Origin: Sideroxydans sp.
Lineage (GTDB): Bacteria > Pseudomonadota > Gammaproteobacteria > Burkholderiales > Gallionellaceae
Reading direction: 5' to 3'
Length of the DNA stretch: 64,000 bases
Assembly (NCBI GenBank): GCA_027310665.1
Contig: DAIDAJ010000065.1
Location: forward strand, 50,216 to 114,215
This document shows positions 1 to 10,097 of this stretch, piece after piece; position 1 is the stretch's first letter, and every line of letters starts with the position of its first letter. A model generated the notes under the pieces. The model made no database searches and was not told the DNA's origin. It worked only from the letters and a program-made list of their open reading frames with translations. The translations under genes and the position numbers were made by a program.

Positions 1-18
1 CCGCTGCGCAAGTTTTGA

Positions 19-24
19 TATAAT
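19..24 (+). promoter_or_regulatory. -10 element of the guaB promoter
   Basis: A perfect TATAAT sits 25 bases before the chosen guaB start codon. The matching -35 would fall at or before the window edge and cannot be judged. Transcription would begin near position 31, which rules out the in-frame ATG at 23 as start. Confidence 0.6.
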
Positions 25-49
25 GCGCTCTTTGCAGAGGAAGGTTCCC

Positions 50-1510
50 ATGCGTATTACTCAAAAAGCTCTCACCTTCGACGATGTACTGCTGCTCCCG
101 GCGCATTCCAACGTCTTGCCGCGCGATGTCAGCCTGCGCACCCAATTGACCCGCAACATCACCCTTAACATCCCGTTGCTGTCCGCGGCAATGGACACCG
201 TCACCGAGGCACGCCTGGCGATCGCCCTGGCGCAGGAAGGCGGCATCGGTATCGTACACAAGAATATGACCGCCAAGGAGCAGGCGGCACAAGTCTCCAA
301 GGTCAAGCGTTTCGAGAGCGGCGTTGTAAAGGATCCCATCACCATCGCGCCGGATATGACAGTGCGCGACGTGCTCAACCTGACCCGGCAACACAAGATA
401 TCCGGGCTGCCAGTGCTGCAGGGCAAGCAGGTCGTCGGTATCGTGACCAATCGCGATCTGCGCTTCGAGAGCAATCTCGACCAGTCCATCACCAACATCA
501 TGACGCCGCGCGAAAGGCTCATCGTCGTCAAGGAAAATGCAAACCGCGACGAAGCGCGCAGCCTGATGCACAAGCACCGTATCGAACGCGTGCTGGTGGT
601 GAACGATGCATTCGAGTTGTGCGGACTCATTACGGTGAAAGACATCCTGAAATCCAGCGAACACCCGTTGGCCTGCAAGGACCATTATGGCCGCCTGCGC
701 GTTGGCGCTGCGGTCGGTGTGGGTGAAGGGACCGAAGAGCGCGTGGCGTTACTGGTCGAGGCCGGCGTGGACGTGCTGGTGGTTGACACTGCCCACGGCC
801 ATTCGCAGGGCGTGCTGAGCCGCGTGCAGTGGGTCAAGAAGAACTATCCGAAAGTCGATGTGATCGGCGGCAATATCGCAACCGCAGCCGCAGCCAAGGC
901 GCTGGTCGACCACGGTGCGGACGGCGTCAAGGTCGGCATCGGCCCCGGCTCGATCTGTACCACGCGCATGGTCGCCGGTGTCGGTGTTCCCCAGATATCG
1001 GCCATCCAGAACGTGGCTGATGCGCTGGCAGATTCGGACGTGCCGCTCATCGCCGACGGCGGCGTGCGTTTTTCCGGCGACATCGCCAAGGCCGTCGCGG
1101 CCGGTGCGCATGCCGTCATGCTGGGCGGACTGTTCGCGGGTACCGAGGAAGCGCCGGGCGACATCGAGTTGTACCAGGGGCGCTCCTACAAATCCTACCG
1201 GGGCATGGGCAGCCTGGGGGCGATGCAACAAGGTTCCAGTGACCGCTATTTCCAGGAAAACGAGGGTAATCAGGAGAAACTGGTACCCGAAGGCGTCGAG
1301 GGGCGCGTACCCTATAAAGGCAGCGTACTGGCCGTGATACACCAATTGCTGGGTGGGCTGCGCGCGAGCATGGGTTACCTGGGCTGCCCTGATATCGCTA
1401 CCGTGCATGCCAAAGCGGAGTTCGTCGAAATCACCTCTGCAGGTATCCGCGAATCGCATGTTCACGACGTGCAAATCACCAAAGAAGCGCCTAACTACCA
1501 CATAGACTAG
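50..1510 (+). CDS. guaB: IMP dehydrogenase
   Basis: This enzyme oxidises IMP to XMP with NAD+, the first committed step of GMP synthesis, in the cytosol. The 486-residue product has the usual family length. A TIM barrel is interrupted by a CBS pair at about residues 90-205. The catalytic loop GPGSICTTR lies near residue 300 and the flap region with [10 protein letters not shown] near 385. An in-frame ATG exists 27 bases upstream. I chose position 50 because GAGGAAGG precedes it at good spacing and the -10 box places the transcript start at about 31. guaA follows in the same direction after an 84-bp gap, so the two probably share a transcript. Nothing looks broken. Confidence 0.97.
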   Translation: MRITQKALTFDDVLLLPAHSNVLPRDVSLRTQLTRNITLNIPLLSAAMDTVTEARLAIALAQEGGIGIVHKNMTAKEQAAQVSKVKRFESGVVKDPITIAPDMTVRDVLNLTRQHKISGLPVLQGKQVVGIVTNRDLRFESNLDQSITNIMTPRERLIVVKENANRDEARSLMHKHRIERVLVVNDAFELCGLITVKDILKSSEHPLACKDHYGRLRVGAAVGVGEGTEERVALLVEAGVDVLVVDTAHGHSQGVLSRVQWVKKNYPKVDVIGGNIATAAAAKALVDHGADGVKVGIGPGSICTTRMVAGVGVPQISAIQNVADALADSDVPLIADGGVRFSGDIAKAVAAGAHAVMLGGLFAGTEEAPGDIELYQGRSYKSYRGMGSLGAMQQGSSDRYFQENEGNQEKLVPEGVEGRVPYKGSVLAVIHQLLGGLRASMGYLGCPDIATVHAKAEFVEITSAGIRESHVHDVQITKEAPNYHID

Positions 1511-1515
1511 GATTC

Positions 1516-1586
1516 AGGATACGGGATACAGGATACAGGATTCGAGAAAAACATCCCTGTATCCCGGCTCCTGTATCCCGTATCCT
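1516..1586. repeat. 18-bp perfect inverted repeat between guaB and guaA
   Basis: AGGATACGGGATACAGGA at 1516-1533 is exactly inverted at 1569-1586. The loop carries further GGATACAGGAT and ATCCCTGTATCCC units, so the whole spacer is built from a GGATACAGG-type word and its complement. It would form a strong hairpin in the guaB-guaA transcript, ending 8 bases before the guaA ATG. There is no T-run, so it is not a classical terminator. It may be an intergenic repeat unit of unknown family or an mRNA-stability element. Confidence 0.8.
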
Positions 1587-1594
1587 CCAAAATC

Positions 1595-3175
1595 ATGCAC
1601 AAGAAAATCCTCATCCTCGATTTCGGTTCCCAATATACCCAGCTTATCGCCCGCCGCGTGAGAGAGACGCATGTCTATTGCGAGTTGCATCCGTGGGATA
1701 TGACGGATGCCGACATCAAAGCCTTCGATCCCGCCGGCGTCATTCTTTCAGGCGGCCCGAATTCGGTATATGAGGATGAGACGCCCAAGGCGCCGGATGT
1801 GGTGTTCGAGCTGGGCGTCCCGGTGTTCGGTATCTGTTATGGCATGCAGACCATGGCGGCACAACTGGGCGGCAAGGTCGAGAGCGGCAAGGTGCGCGAG
1901 TTCGGCTATGCCGAGATCCGTGCACAGGGTCACTCCAGGTTGTTCAATGGTATCCAGGACAAGACCAACGCAGCGGGCCACGGCCTGCTCGATGTGTGGA
2001 TGAGCCATGGCGACAAGGTGACGGCACTGCCGCCCGGTTTCTCGGTGATCGCTTCGAACGAGGCCACACCTTTCGCTGCGATGGCGGACGAGTCGCGTCG
2101 CTACTATGCGGTGCAGTTCCATCCGGAAGTCACCCACACCCACCAGGGCAAGGCCATCATCGGCCGCTTCGTGCACGACATCTGCGGTTGCGGCCAGGAT
2201 TGGAACATGCCGGACTACATCGCCGAGGCGGTGGCGAAGATCAAGGCGCAGGTTGGCAGCGAAGAGGTCATCCTTGGCCTGTCCGGTGGAGTGGACTCTT
2301 CCGTGGCGGCAGCGCTGATCCATCGCGCCATCGGCGACCAGCTTACCTGCGTTTTCGTGGACAACGGCCTGCTGCGCCTGAACGAAGGCGAACAGGTGAT
2401 GGAGACGTTCGGCAAGAACCTGAACATGAAGGTCATCCGTGTCGACGCCAGCGGCGAATTCATGAAGCACCTCGCCGGTGTGACCGACCCTGAGCAGAAA
2501 CGCAAGATCATCGGACGCGAATTCGTCGAAGTGTTCCAGCGCGAGTCCGCCAAGCTCAAGCAGGCCAAATGGCTCGCCCAGGGCACCATCTACCCAGATG
2601 TGATCGAGTCTGCGGGAGCGAAGACCAAGAAGGCCCATACCATCAAATCGCACCACAACGTCGGCGGCCTGCCTGAATCCATGCACCTCAAGCTGCTGGA
2701 GCCGCTGCGCGAACTGTTCAAGGATGAAGTGCGCGAGCTTGGCGTGGCACTGGGTTTGCCTGCAGACATGGTTTACCGCCATCCCTTCCCGGGGCCGGGT
2801 CTGGGCGTGCGCATCCTGGGCGAAGTGAAGCGGGAATATGCCGAATTACTGCGCCGCGCCGATGCCATCTTCATCGAAGAGCTGCGCAACACCCGGGATG
2901 CCGGCGGCAAGAGCTGGTATGACCTCACCAGCCAGGCTTTCACGGTGTTCCTGCCGGTGAAATCGGTCGGCGTGATGGGTGACGGGCGCACCTACGAATG
3001 GGTGGTGTCCTTGCGTGCCGTGCAGACACAGGATTTCATGACGGCGCACTGGGCGCATTTGCCGTACGAACTGTTGGGCAGGGTGTCGAACCGTATTATC
3101 AACGAAGTGCGTGGCATCAACCGTGTGGTCTACGACATCTCGGGCAAGCCACCTGCCACCATCGAGTGGGAGTGA
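1595..3175 (+). CDS. guaA: GMP synthase (glutamine-hydrolysing)
   Basis: It aminates XMP to GMP using glutamine and ATP, completing the pathway begun by guaB. The 526-residue product has the full two-part architecture. The class I amidotransferase comes first (residues 1-200, nucleophile in GICYGMQ, His/Glu in FHPEVTHT). The ATP-pyrophosphatase follows with its P-loop LSGGVDSS at about 230, and then the dimerisation domain ending in PPATIEWE. No clear Shine-Dalgarno precedes the ATG because the inverted repeat occupies that space. Translation may therefore depend on the hairpin or on coupling to guaB. The family assignment is secure. Confidence 0.97.
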   Translation: MHKKILILDFGSQYTQLIARRVRETHVYCELHPWDMTDADIKAFDPAGVILSGGPNSVYEDETPKAPDVVFELGVPVFGICYGMQTMAAQLGGKVESGKVREFGYAEIRAQGHSRLFNGIQDKTNAAGHGLLDVWMSHGDKVTALPPGFSVIASNEATPFAAMADESRRYYAVQFHPEVTHTHQGKAIIGRFVHDICGCGQDWNMPDYIAEAVAKIKAQVGSEEVILGLSGGVDSSVAAALIHRAIGDQLTCVFVDNGLLRLNEGEQVMETFGKNLNMKVIRVDASGEFMKHLAGVTDPEQKRKIIGREFVEVFQRESAKLKQAKWLAQGTIYPDVIESAGAKTKKAHTIKSHHNVGGLPESMHLKLLEPLRELFKDEVRELGVALGLPADMVYRHPFPGPGLGVRILGEVKREYAELLRRADAIFIEELRNTRDAGGKSWYDLTSQAFTVFLPVKSVGVMGDGRTYEWVVSLRAVQTQDFMTAHWAHLPYELLGRVSNRIINEVRGINRVVYDISGKPPATIEWE

Positions 3176-3218
3176 CGCCTGGTATTCCTGAAGTGAAGAC
3201 AGGCATTTAAGACCCGGC

Positions 3219-6194
3219 ATGCATCCTTCCGCAATCTATCGTTGGGCAGATGTACCCGGGTTGCTGGGGTTCGCGGCGGCATATGCGCTGCTCATCAAAC
3301 TCAACCTGACCTATCTCACCACGGACGGAAATATTTCGCCGGTCTGGCTCCCCAGCGGATTGGGACTTGCCGCGTTATTGATAGGCGGAAAAAAATTCTG
3401 GCCCGCCATTCTCGTTGGCGCGATGGCAACCTATCTGGCCGTCGGGCGTTCTCTTCCGGTCGCATTCTGCATCGCGTCGAGCAATACCATCGAGCCGTTG
3501 CTTGCGGTCTGGCTGCTTTCGCGCATCAGGCGTTTCGACCCGAAGCTGCAATTTTCGGGAGATTATCTTTGGCTGATTTCCATCGGGGCTCTAGTTGCGG
3601 CACTGGCCGCATTCATAGGCGCTGTCGGCCTGACGATGGCAGGTATCCTGCCCCGTGACGCCATCATTCTGGAATGGATGTCCTGGTGGCGCGGGAACCT
3701 GTTCGGTATCGCAATATTCACACCGGCCTTGCTGATCTGGCGAGATTGGCCGGCGGGCTGGATAAGAGGCACCGGCAGGGGCTTCGAGGCGTCGATGTTC
3801 ATCCTGCTGGCTTTCCTCACAAGCCTGGTGGCTTTTCATGGCTGGACGCCGCAATCCTTATCCGGCTTCCCCTTGGGGTATCTGATGTTCCTGTTCGTCA
3901 GTTGGGGTGCACTGCGTTTCGGGCGGCATGGCGTTACGCTGATACTGTTGATGTCGGCGATACAGGGAATCCTGGGTTCCCTGGACGGTGTCGGATTTTT
4001 TGCCACGGATATCAATACCGGATTGGCGAATTTCTGGCTGTTCATGATGAGCATGACCGTCGTCGGGATCGTGCTTTCGACCACGATCCTGCATCATCGG
4101 CGTGATGCCGGGGCCTTGCGCGAAAGCGAATCCAGACTGCATGAGATTCTCGACCATGCGCCGGTCGGTGTCTGGCTGGTAGGACCGGACGGAAAATACC
4201 GGTTTGTGAACAGGCGGTTCTGCGCCTCCACAGGCATCCCGGAAAGCGCATTTTTGAACACCAAACACCTGCCAGATCTTTTGGGCGAGGAGGTCGCAGC
4301 GAATTTCCTGGCTTCCGACCGCACCTGCCTGACGCAGGACGCACCCTTCGTCTCGGTCGAACCGATCACGCTGGTGGACGGGAAGTCGCATCAACTGGAG
4401 ATCACCAAGTCCAAACTGCGCGATACCAAAGGCGAAGTGATCGGCGTCATCGGTATTTCCGTGGATGTCACCGCACGTAAACAGGCCGAAGCGGCACTGC
4501 GCGAAAGCGAGGCGCTCTGGAGTTTTGCGCTGGAGGGCGGCGGGGATTGCGTATGGGACTGGAACCTGCAAACCAACGATGTCGAGCTTTCCAAGGGTGG
4601 CAAGAGCATGTTCGGGTTCGCCGACGACGAAATCGGCAACAGCATGGCGGAATGGAATGCGCGCGTTCATCCGGACGACATCGCCCGTTTGCTGGTCCAT
4701 ATCGGGGATTTTTTCCGCGAAAAGCAGGACAGGTTCGCGGCGGAATATCGCGTACGTTGCAAGGACGGGAGCTGGAAGTGGATTTTGACGCGCGGGATGG
4801 TGGCGCATCGTTCGGACGATGGCACGGTGGTGCGCATGATCGGCACGCACACCGACCTGACCGAGCGCAAGCAGGCCGAAGAGACCATCCAGCGCCAGGC
4901 AAACTACGATGCGCTTACCCAGCTGCCAAACCGGCGCCTTTTCCGCGATCGCCTTGAGCAAACCATCAGATCGTCCAAGCGTGACCGTTCGCCGTTTGTA
5001 CTCATGCTGATCGACCTTGACCATTTCAAGGAAGTCAACGACACCATGGGACATGATGCCGGAGACTTCCTGTTGGTGGATGCGGCGCAACGCATCCAGC
5101 ACTGCATGCGCGAATCCGATACGGTGGCGCGCATGGGAGGGGATGAGTTCGTCGTGATCCTGCCCGATATCGACGATACCGCCAGCATCGAGCGCATCGC
5201 GCTGACGATCATCGAAAAGCTGGCCGCTCCTTTCCTGCTGGGCGAGGAAAAAGCGTTCATCTCCGCCAGCATCGGCATCACGCTCTATCCCAACGATGCA
5301 GGGAGCATGGAAACACTGTTGAAGAACGCGGACCAGGCGATGTATGTCGCCAAGAATCTGGGACGCAACCGCTTCAGCTATTTCACGCCCGTATTGCAGG
5401 AGAACGCGCAGAAGCGCATGCGCCTGGTCAACGACCTGCGCGATGCCCTGGCGTCCGGCCAGTTCTGCGTGTATTACCAGCCCATCGTCGAACTGGCGAC
5501 GGGCGACATCCACAAGGCCGAAGCGCTGATCCGCTGGATGCATCCCAAACGCGGCATGGTAAGCCCTGCCGAGTTCATTCCGCTGGCGGAAGAGATCGGC
5601 ATGATCGTCGAGATCGGCGATTGGGTGTTGCGGCAGGCAATGCACCAGGTGAAGCGTCTTCGGGCGAGCCACCACAAGGGTTTCCAGATCAGCGTCAACA
5701 AGTCCCCGGTGCAATTCCACAACGACAATTCGCAGAAGGCCGCGGAATGGCTGAGCGAACTGGAACAGAACGGATTGCACGCGAGCAGCCTGATCGTGGA
5801 AATCACCGAAGGCGTTTTGCTGGACGATGCCGGCCATGTCAAGGACAGGCTGCTGGCCTCGCGCGACGCCGGTATCCAGGTCGCGATCGACGATTTCGGC
5901 ACGGGCTATTCTTCCCTGGCCTACCTCAAGAAATTCGACATCGATTACCTGAAGATCGACCGGTCATTTGTGAAAAATCTGGGCAGCGAGACCGACGATA
6001 TGGTGCTATGCGAGGCGATCATCGTGATGGCACACAAGCTCGGGTTGAAAGTCATTGCCGAAGGCGTCGAGACCGAACAGCAATGCGATATGCTGCAGCG
6101 TGCCGGGTGTGACTATGCGCAAGGGTTCCTGTTTTCAAAGGCGATTCCGGCACAAGAGCTTGAGGCTTTGTTGCAGAGGAATAAGGAAGGGTGA
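3219..6194 (+). CDS. MASE1-PAS-PAS-GGDEF-EAL cyclic-di-GMP enzyme
   Basis: This is a 991-residue membrane signalling protein that should make and/or degrade cyclic di-GMP. Residues 10-290 form a MASE1-type multi-helix sensor (the WLPSGLGLAAL region is typical). Two PAS domains lie at about 305-425 and 430-555. The GGDEF domain (about 560-720) has an intact GGDEF signature. The EAL domain (about 735-985) has EALIRW, DDFGTGYSSL and EGVET. The usual SVNLS is SVNKS, which keeps the metal-binding Asn. Both catalytic sites look intact, so a bifunctional enzyme is possible. The ligand cannot be told from sequence. It starts 43 bases after guaA and has no obvious functional link to it. Confidence 0.9.
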   Translation: MHPSAIYRWADVPGLLGFAAAYALLIKLNLTYLTTDGNISPVWLPSGLGLAALLIGGKKFWPAILVGAMATYLAVGRSLPVAFCIASSNTIEPLLAVWLLSRIRRFDPKLQFSGDYLWLISIGALVAALAAFIGAVGLTMAGILPRDAIILEWMSWWRGNLFGIAIFTPALLIWRDWPAGWIRGTGRGFEASMFILLAFLTSLVAFHGWTPQSLSGFPLGYLMFLFVSWGALRFGRHGVTLILLMSAIQGILGSLDGVGFFATDINTGLANFWLFMMSMTVVGIVLSTTILHHRRDAGALRESESRLHEILDHAPVGVWLVGPDGKYRFVNRRFCASTGIPESAFLNTKHLPDLLGEEVAANFLASDRTCLTQDAPFVSVEPITLVDGKSHQLEITKSKLRDTKGEVIGVIGISVDVTARKQAEAALRESEALWSFALEGGGDCVWDWNLQTNDVELSKGGKSMFGFADDEIGNSMAEWNARVHPDDIARLLVHIGDFFREKQDRFAAEYRVRCKDGSWKWILTRGMVAHRSDDGTVVRMIGTHTDLTERKQAEETIQRQANYDALTQLPNRRLFRDRLEQTIRSSKRDRSPFVLMLIDLDHFKEVNDTMGHDAGDFLLVDAAQRIQHCMRESDTVARMGGDEFVVILPDIDDTASIERIALTIIEKLAAPFLLGEEKAFISASIGITLYPNDAGSMETLLKNADQAMYVAKNLGRNRFSYFTPVLQENAQKRMRLVNDLRDALASGQFCVYYQPIVELATGDIHKAEALIRWMHPKRGMVSPAEFIPLAEEIGMIVEIGDWVLRQAMHQVKRLRASHHKGFQISVNKSPVQFHNDNSQKAAEWLSELEQNGLHASSLIVEITEGVLLDDAGHVKDRLLASRDAGIQVAIDDFGTGYSSLAYLKKFDIDYLKIDRSFVKNLGSETDDMVLCEAIIVMAHKLGLKVIAEGVETEQQCDMLQRAGCDYAQGFLFSKAIPAQELEALLQRNKEG

Positions 6195-6432
6195 ATTACA
6201 TTCACCATTAGTTCCGGAGTCCATCCGGTTTCCCGCATCACCATTAGAAGCGCATAACCTCGCCGCATTTATATTCCATGTATCGGGTGGGGTGCCTGGC
6301 CAGCCTGCAAATCCCACCGTTTCATGAAATGGACCGTATTTCCGCTTTTATTCCACGCTTTCCCGCGAGACTGAACTGTTACTTTAGCGTCGAGCCGATG
6401 CCCTTGGCATCATCAAGCGAAAGAGGTGGAAC

Positions 6433-9036
6433 ATGTCAGCACTGAAAAATATCCGTTTGGTTTCTTCCCGCGGCGAAGAGAATCCTGTCGAATCCGAAGC
6501 GATATTGGAATCGCGCGGGCGTGTCGAAGCCGAGATCGAAGCGCAGTTGGCGGTGCAGGCACGCACGCGCGCCGAGGCCCATGCCCGAGCCGTGCTGCAA
6601 GGCAAGGTGCGGCAGGAGAGCGAACTCGCCGAACAGATAGAAGCGCGTACCCGCGCTGAATCCGAAGTGACCGGGGAAGTAAAGGCGCGGCTTGAGCTGG
6701 AACGCGAGCTGGCTGCGGCGGCCTATGCCAAGAAAAAGGCCGAGGAACGCCTGACCGACGCGGTGCGCGAGAAGCTGGAAGCGGAAAGACAGGCACAGGC
6801 CGAGATGGAGCAACGACTGGTAGCCGAACAGCGCGTGCGCAAGGAACTGGAACAGCAAGCCGAATCGGATCGCGAAGCGGCGCTGCTTGCGCAAGAAAAA
6901 GCCCACACGGAACAGTTATTGACACAGGCCGTGCAGAACAAGCTCAAGTCCGAGAAAGAGGCGATGGCGATGGTCAACGCCAAGCTGGCCGCCGAGGAAT
7001 CTGCGCGGGAAGCAATGAATGCCCGCGTGCGGGCCGAGATGCTGGCCTTGGCCGAGAAGCAGGCCCGTGTTGCAGCCGAACTGGATGCCGAGCGCGCAGC
7101 GATGGCGCGTGCGGATGAAGAGCGCAAGGCGGCCAGGGAAATCGAGTTGCGCATACAGGTCGAACGGCAGGCACAGGCGGAAGCATCTGCGCGCGTGGCG
7201 GCTGAACTGAAAGCGGCGGAGATCGCGAAGAAGGCTGTAGAAGCGGAGCAGCAGGAACGCCTGGTCGCGGAACGCAAGCTGCAAGCGGAGCAAGAGATGC
7301 TGAAGCTGCTCGCATCGCGTGTGGAAGCGGAGCAAAAAGCGGTCAAGGAACGCGAGGCGGCAAATGCGCTGCTGGAACAGATTGAGCTGGAAGCGCGTGA
7401 CTTGCTGGCCGCCGAAGAGCAAGCCAGGCGTGCCGCAGAGGTCAAATTGCAGGCGGAACGCGAATTGACTGCAATGGCGCAGCAGCGGGCCGAAGCCGAT
7501 ATGCGTGCTTCGCATGCCATTGAGCTGCAGGTGCATGCCGAAGCGGAAGCGATAGAGCAAGCCAACCAGCGCTACGAGATGGCGGAATGCGCCAGAAGTA
7601 TCGCCGAAGGCAAGGCTGAAATGGAAGCCGGGCTTTTTGCGCAGGCGCAGGCGCAGGCCCGGGCCGATGAACTGACTGCCCGCGAACTGCAAAAGAAACT
7701 GGACGCCATCAATGCCGCCTTGCCCCTGGCTGAAGAACGCGCGCGCCTGATGGCCGAATCCTGCCTGGCCGAAGAAGAGCGGCTGGCTGCAGAAAAGGCC
7801 GCCGTTGAGGCTTTGCAGAAACGCACGGACGCGGAGCGTCTTGCAGTGGAGGCGGCCAGACAAAGACAGGCTGCGGATGAGGAAGCGGCCCGGGTTGCAG
7901 AGGCCAAATTATCCGTCGAGAACGCAGCTATCGAACAGATCACTTTGCGCATGGACGCCGAGCTGCGCGCCATCGAAGCCGACAACGAGCGCATTGCCGC
8001 CGAAGTGCGCGCGCAGGAGGCCGCCGCTGCCAGACTGGCGATGTCGGAAGAGATCGCCGCCGCAGCGAAAGCCAAGGAAGAGCTGGAGATTCGCGGACTC
8101 GGCATGGCAAAGTTGAAAGCCGAATCTCTGGCACTTGCCATCAAAGCGGAAGAAGAAACGATGCAAGCCGAGGCGCGTGCCGCGATGCAGGCACGCCAGC
8201 GCGTCGCGGCAGCGGAGGAGACCAGGCGCCGCATTGAAGAACGGGAACGCCAGGAGACTGCACAGCTTTTGCTGGACCAGCAGAACAGGGATGCGGAAGA
8301 GCGGGCTGCGGCCGAGCGTGTGGCCGCACTGGTACGCCAGCGCATCGCTGTTTCCGAGGAAAACAAGCTGATCATTGCAGAGCGCGAGCGTGAGGAGGCC
8401 GCCAAGCTGGAGCTGGAACAGCAGAATCAGGCCCTGGAGCAGCAGCACCTGCTGCTGGTGCAGCAGAACCGGGAAGCCGAGGAAAGCCTGGTTGCCGTAT
8501 GCAATGGGCGCATCGAAGCGGAACGGTTGGCGATCGATGCGACAGAAGGCCGCATCGCGGCCGAGCAGCACGCCGCCGAATTGGCGCGCAGGCGTGATTT
8601 TGCAGAATTGCTGGCGCACCAGGCCGCCAACGAGAAGATCGCAATGCAGGAGCAGGCCATTGCCGCGTTGCGCCAAAGCGAAGAGCTGGAACGCGGACTG
8701 ACCGGAAAAGTGAAGGAAGAATTGCACCAGGCCAAGATCCAGCTGGAAACGGGAAAGTTACTGCAACGGCTGAGCAAGACGCACCGTATCAACCGCTTCT
8801 CCCAGGTCGCCCTGTCTGGATTGCTGTTGCTGGTAGCGGGGATGTGGTTTGCGGGCGTGGGTTCGAATGCCAGGACTGAGAGTGCCGCGAACAACGGCAA
8901 GATCGTGATGGCGCAATCCGCACTTGAGAAACCTGCGAGCGAATCGGCGGATCTGGGCAATTTGAAGCTGTCCGCCAATTTGGGTGGTTCGCCTTCGATG
9001 CAGGGGATTCAGCGGCCGGCTGAGAAAGAGTTTTAA
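6433..9036 (+). CDS. Giant Ala/Glu/Arg-rich coiled-coil protein with one C-terminal membrane helix
   Basis: The 867-residue product is almost wholly Ala, Glu, Arg, Gln and Lys from residue 30 to 780, with continuous heptad-like spacing, so a very long coiled coil is expected. A basic stretch and one hydrophobic helix (about 790-812, containing GLLLLVAGMWFAG) precede a 55-residue polar tail. By the positive-inside rule the coiled coil is cytoplasmic and the tail periplasmic. GAGGTGG before the ATG supports the start. I recognise no family; resemblance to TolA or IncA-like rods is compositional only. A structural or scaffolding role is inference. A second, different coiled-coil membrane protein lies at 41.5-44.5 kb. 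Confidence 0.8.
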   Translation: MSALKNIRLVSSRGEENPVESEAILESRGRVEAEIEAQLAVQARTRAEAHARAVLQGKVRQESELAEQIEARTRAESEVTGEVKARLELERELAAAAYAKKKAEERLTDAVREKLEAERQAQAEMEQRLVAEQRVRKELEQQAESDREAALLAQEKAHTEQLLTQAVQNKLKSEKEAMAMVNAKLAAEESAREAMNARVRAEMLALAEKQARVAAELDAERAAMARADEERKAAREIELRIQVERQAQAEASARVAAELKAAEIAKKAVEAEQQERLVAERKLQAEQEMLKLLASRVEAEQKAVKEREAANALLEQIELEARDLLAAEEQARRAAEVKLQAERELTAMAQQRAEADMRASHAIELQVHAEAEAIEQANQRYEMAECARSIAEGKAEMEAGLFAQAQAQARADELTARELQKKLDAINAALPLAEERARLMAESCLAEEERLAAEKAAVEALQKRTDAERLAVEAARQRQAADEEAARVAEAKLSVENAAIEQITLRMDAELRAIEADNERIAAEVRAQEAAAARLAMSEEIAAAAKAKEELEIRGLGMAKLKAESLALAIKAEEETMQAEARAAMQARQRVAAAEETRRRIEERERQETAQLLLDQQNRDAEERAAAERVAALVRQRIAVSEENKLIIAEREREEAAKLELEQQNQALEQQHLLLVQQNREAEESLVAVCNGRIEAERLAIDATEGRIAAEQHAAELARRRDFAELLAHQAANEKIAMQEQAIAALRQSEELERGLTGKVKEELHQAKIQLETGKLLQRLSKTHRINRFSQVALSGLLLLVAGMWFAGVGSNARTESAANNGKIVMAQSALEKPASESADLGNLKLSANLGGSPSMQGIQRPAEKEF

Positions 9037-9334
9037 GATTGGTTTATTGGGAGCGGGGCGGAACGCTCCGATTCCCGTTACTTAATTTGTGATATCAACC
9101 GGAAAGAACTCCCTGATTTTTATTGCACATTCTATGTGATTGTTTTTGTGGGTACTATTTAGCAAATGCAATGATACACTTGCAATCGACCTGATTCAAA
9201 AAATTGGGTCTTGTGCAAGTTGATGGAGTGGTTATTACCTGCCATGCCTTGGTTGTCCTGATTCTGTTGGATGAGTGAAGCCCCCCGTTTAATCGTATAT
9301 AATTCCCCGCTGTTCATTTCGGGGTTTTCCCTAC
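9037..9334. other. Intergenic region before the ccm operon, with hairpins and a probable -10 box
   Basis: No gene is seen. A GGAGCG/CGCTCC hairpin at 9050-9069 follows the coiled-coil gene but lacks a T-run. An imperfect hairpin spans 9179-9219 (CTTGCA/TGCAAG outer stem). A perfect TATAAT at 9298-9303 lacks a good -35. CCCCG/CGGGG at 9305-9324 followed by TTTT looks like a small terminator or attenuator just before ccmA. The ccm promoter is probably here, but the evidence is modest. Confidence 0.45.
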
Positions 9335-9949
9335 ATGCTGGAAGTCGGCAATCTCGCGTGCAGTCGCGGCGATCATCGGTTGTTTTCCGGACTGAGTTTT
9401 ACGCTGCATCCCGGACAAATCATGCAGGTGCAAGGGGCGAACGGTAGCGGCAAGACCAGTTTGCTGCGTACCTTGTGCGGTTTCATCCAGCCGGACGAGG
9501 GCCAGATACTCTGGCGCGGCAAGCGTGTTCGCGACCTGGGAGAGGATTATTTCGCGGAGTTGCTGTATCTGGGGCACTTGAATGCCATCAAGGACGAGTT
9601 GAGCGCGCTGGAGAATCTCCAGATGAGCGCGGGACTGGCGGGTTATACAGTGAGCGAGCAGCAAGCCATCACCGTGTTGCGCCGCATGGGATTGCAGCGT
9701 CGCGAACATCTTCCGGTGCGGGTATTGTCTCAAGGGCAGCGGCGCAGAGTGGCGTTGGCGCGCTTGCTGACCAGCGATGCGCATTTGTGGATACTGGACG
9801 AGCCTTTGACCGCACTGGATGTGGGGGCTGTGGGCCTGATGCAGGAACTAATCGGCGAGCATCTGTCGAACGGAGGCATGACGATATTCACCACGCACCA
9901 GCCGTTGCAGGTGGCGGGTGTGCAGATGCGACAGTTGGCGCTGTCATGA
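9335..9949 (+). CDS. ccmA: Cytochrome c maturation ABC transporter, ATPase subunit
   Basis: This is the ATPase of the CcmABCD complex, which releases haem-loaded CcmE for cytochrome c assembly at the inner membrane. The 204-residue product shows Walker A GANGSGKTS near residue 35, an ABC signature LSQGQRRRVALARL, Walker B LWILDEPLTALD and the switch His in TTHQP. Gene order ccmABCDEFGHI confirms the assignment. Its stop codon lies inside an ATGA that was probably once the overlap with ccmB. A 152-bp element now separates the two genes. Only a weak Shine-Dalgarno is visible. Confidence 0.95.
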   Translation: MLEVGNLACSRGDHRLFSGLSFTLHPGQIMQVQGANGSGKTSLLRTLCGFIQPDEGQILWRGKRVRDLGEDYFAELLYLGHLNAIKDELSALENLQMSAGLAGYTVSEQQAITVLRRMGLQRREHLPVRVLSQGQRRRVALARLLTSDAHLWILDEPLTALDVGAVGLMQELIGEHLSNGGMTIFTTHQPLQVAGVQMRQLALS

Positions 9950-10097
9950 CACGGTGCGCGAATGCGATGGGTGCGGGAATGACAGTGCAGCACCTTCTCC
10001 CGCAAACGGCTGGCTTTGCCATAACCAGCCACTTGCCAGCTCGCTGGCTTAGTGGATTGGCTAGTAGCTTCACCAGTAACGTGTCGAAGGTGCTGTC
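9946..10097 (+). repeat. 152-bp structured element, copy 1, at the ccmA/ccmB junction
   Basis: This copy is about 85-90 percent identical by eye to the copy at 11520-11671 and has exactly the same length. The word around the ccmA stop (GGCGCTGTCATGA) recurs at the ccmB start (GGTGCTGTCATGA), like a 13-bp target duplication. An inner segment at 9979-9996 is the inverse complement of the ccmB Shine-Dalgarno/start at 10087-10099, apart from a 5-base bulge. Other stems are GGCTGG/CCAGCC and a long CCACT..GCCAGC/GCTGGC..AGTGG hairpin. It has no coding capacity of its own. The family is not recognised. Confidence 0.85.

Noticed and set aside
1511..1590. CRISPR-like look of the repeated GGATACAGG words
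   Set aside because: Units are adjacent and inverted, there are no spacers of constant length, and no cas genes are present.
3858..5837. A 659-residue minus-strand frame opposite the GGDEF-EAL gene
   Set aside because: Antisense shadow; the product has no recognisable domain.
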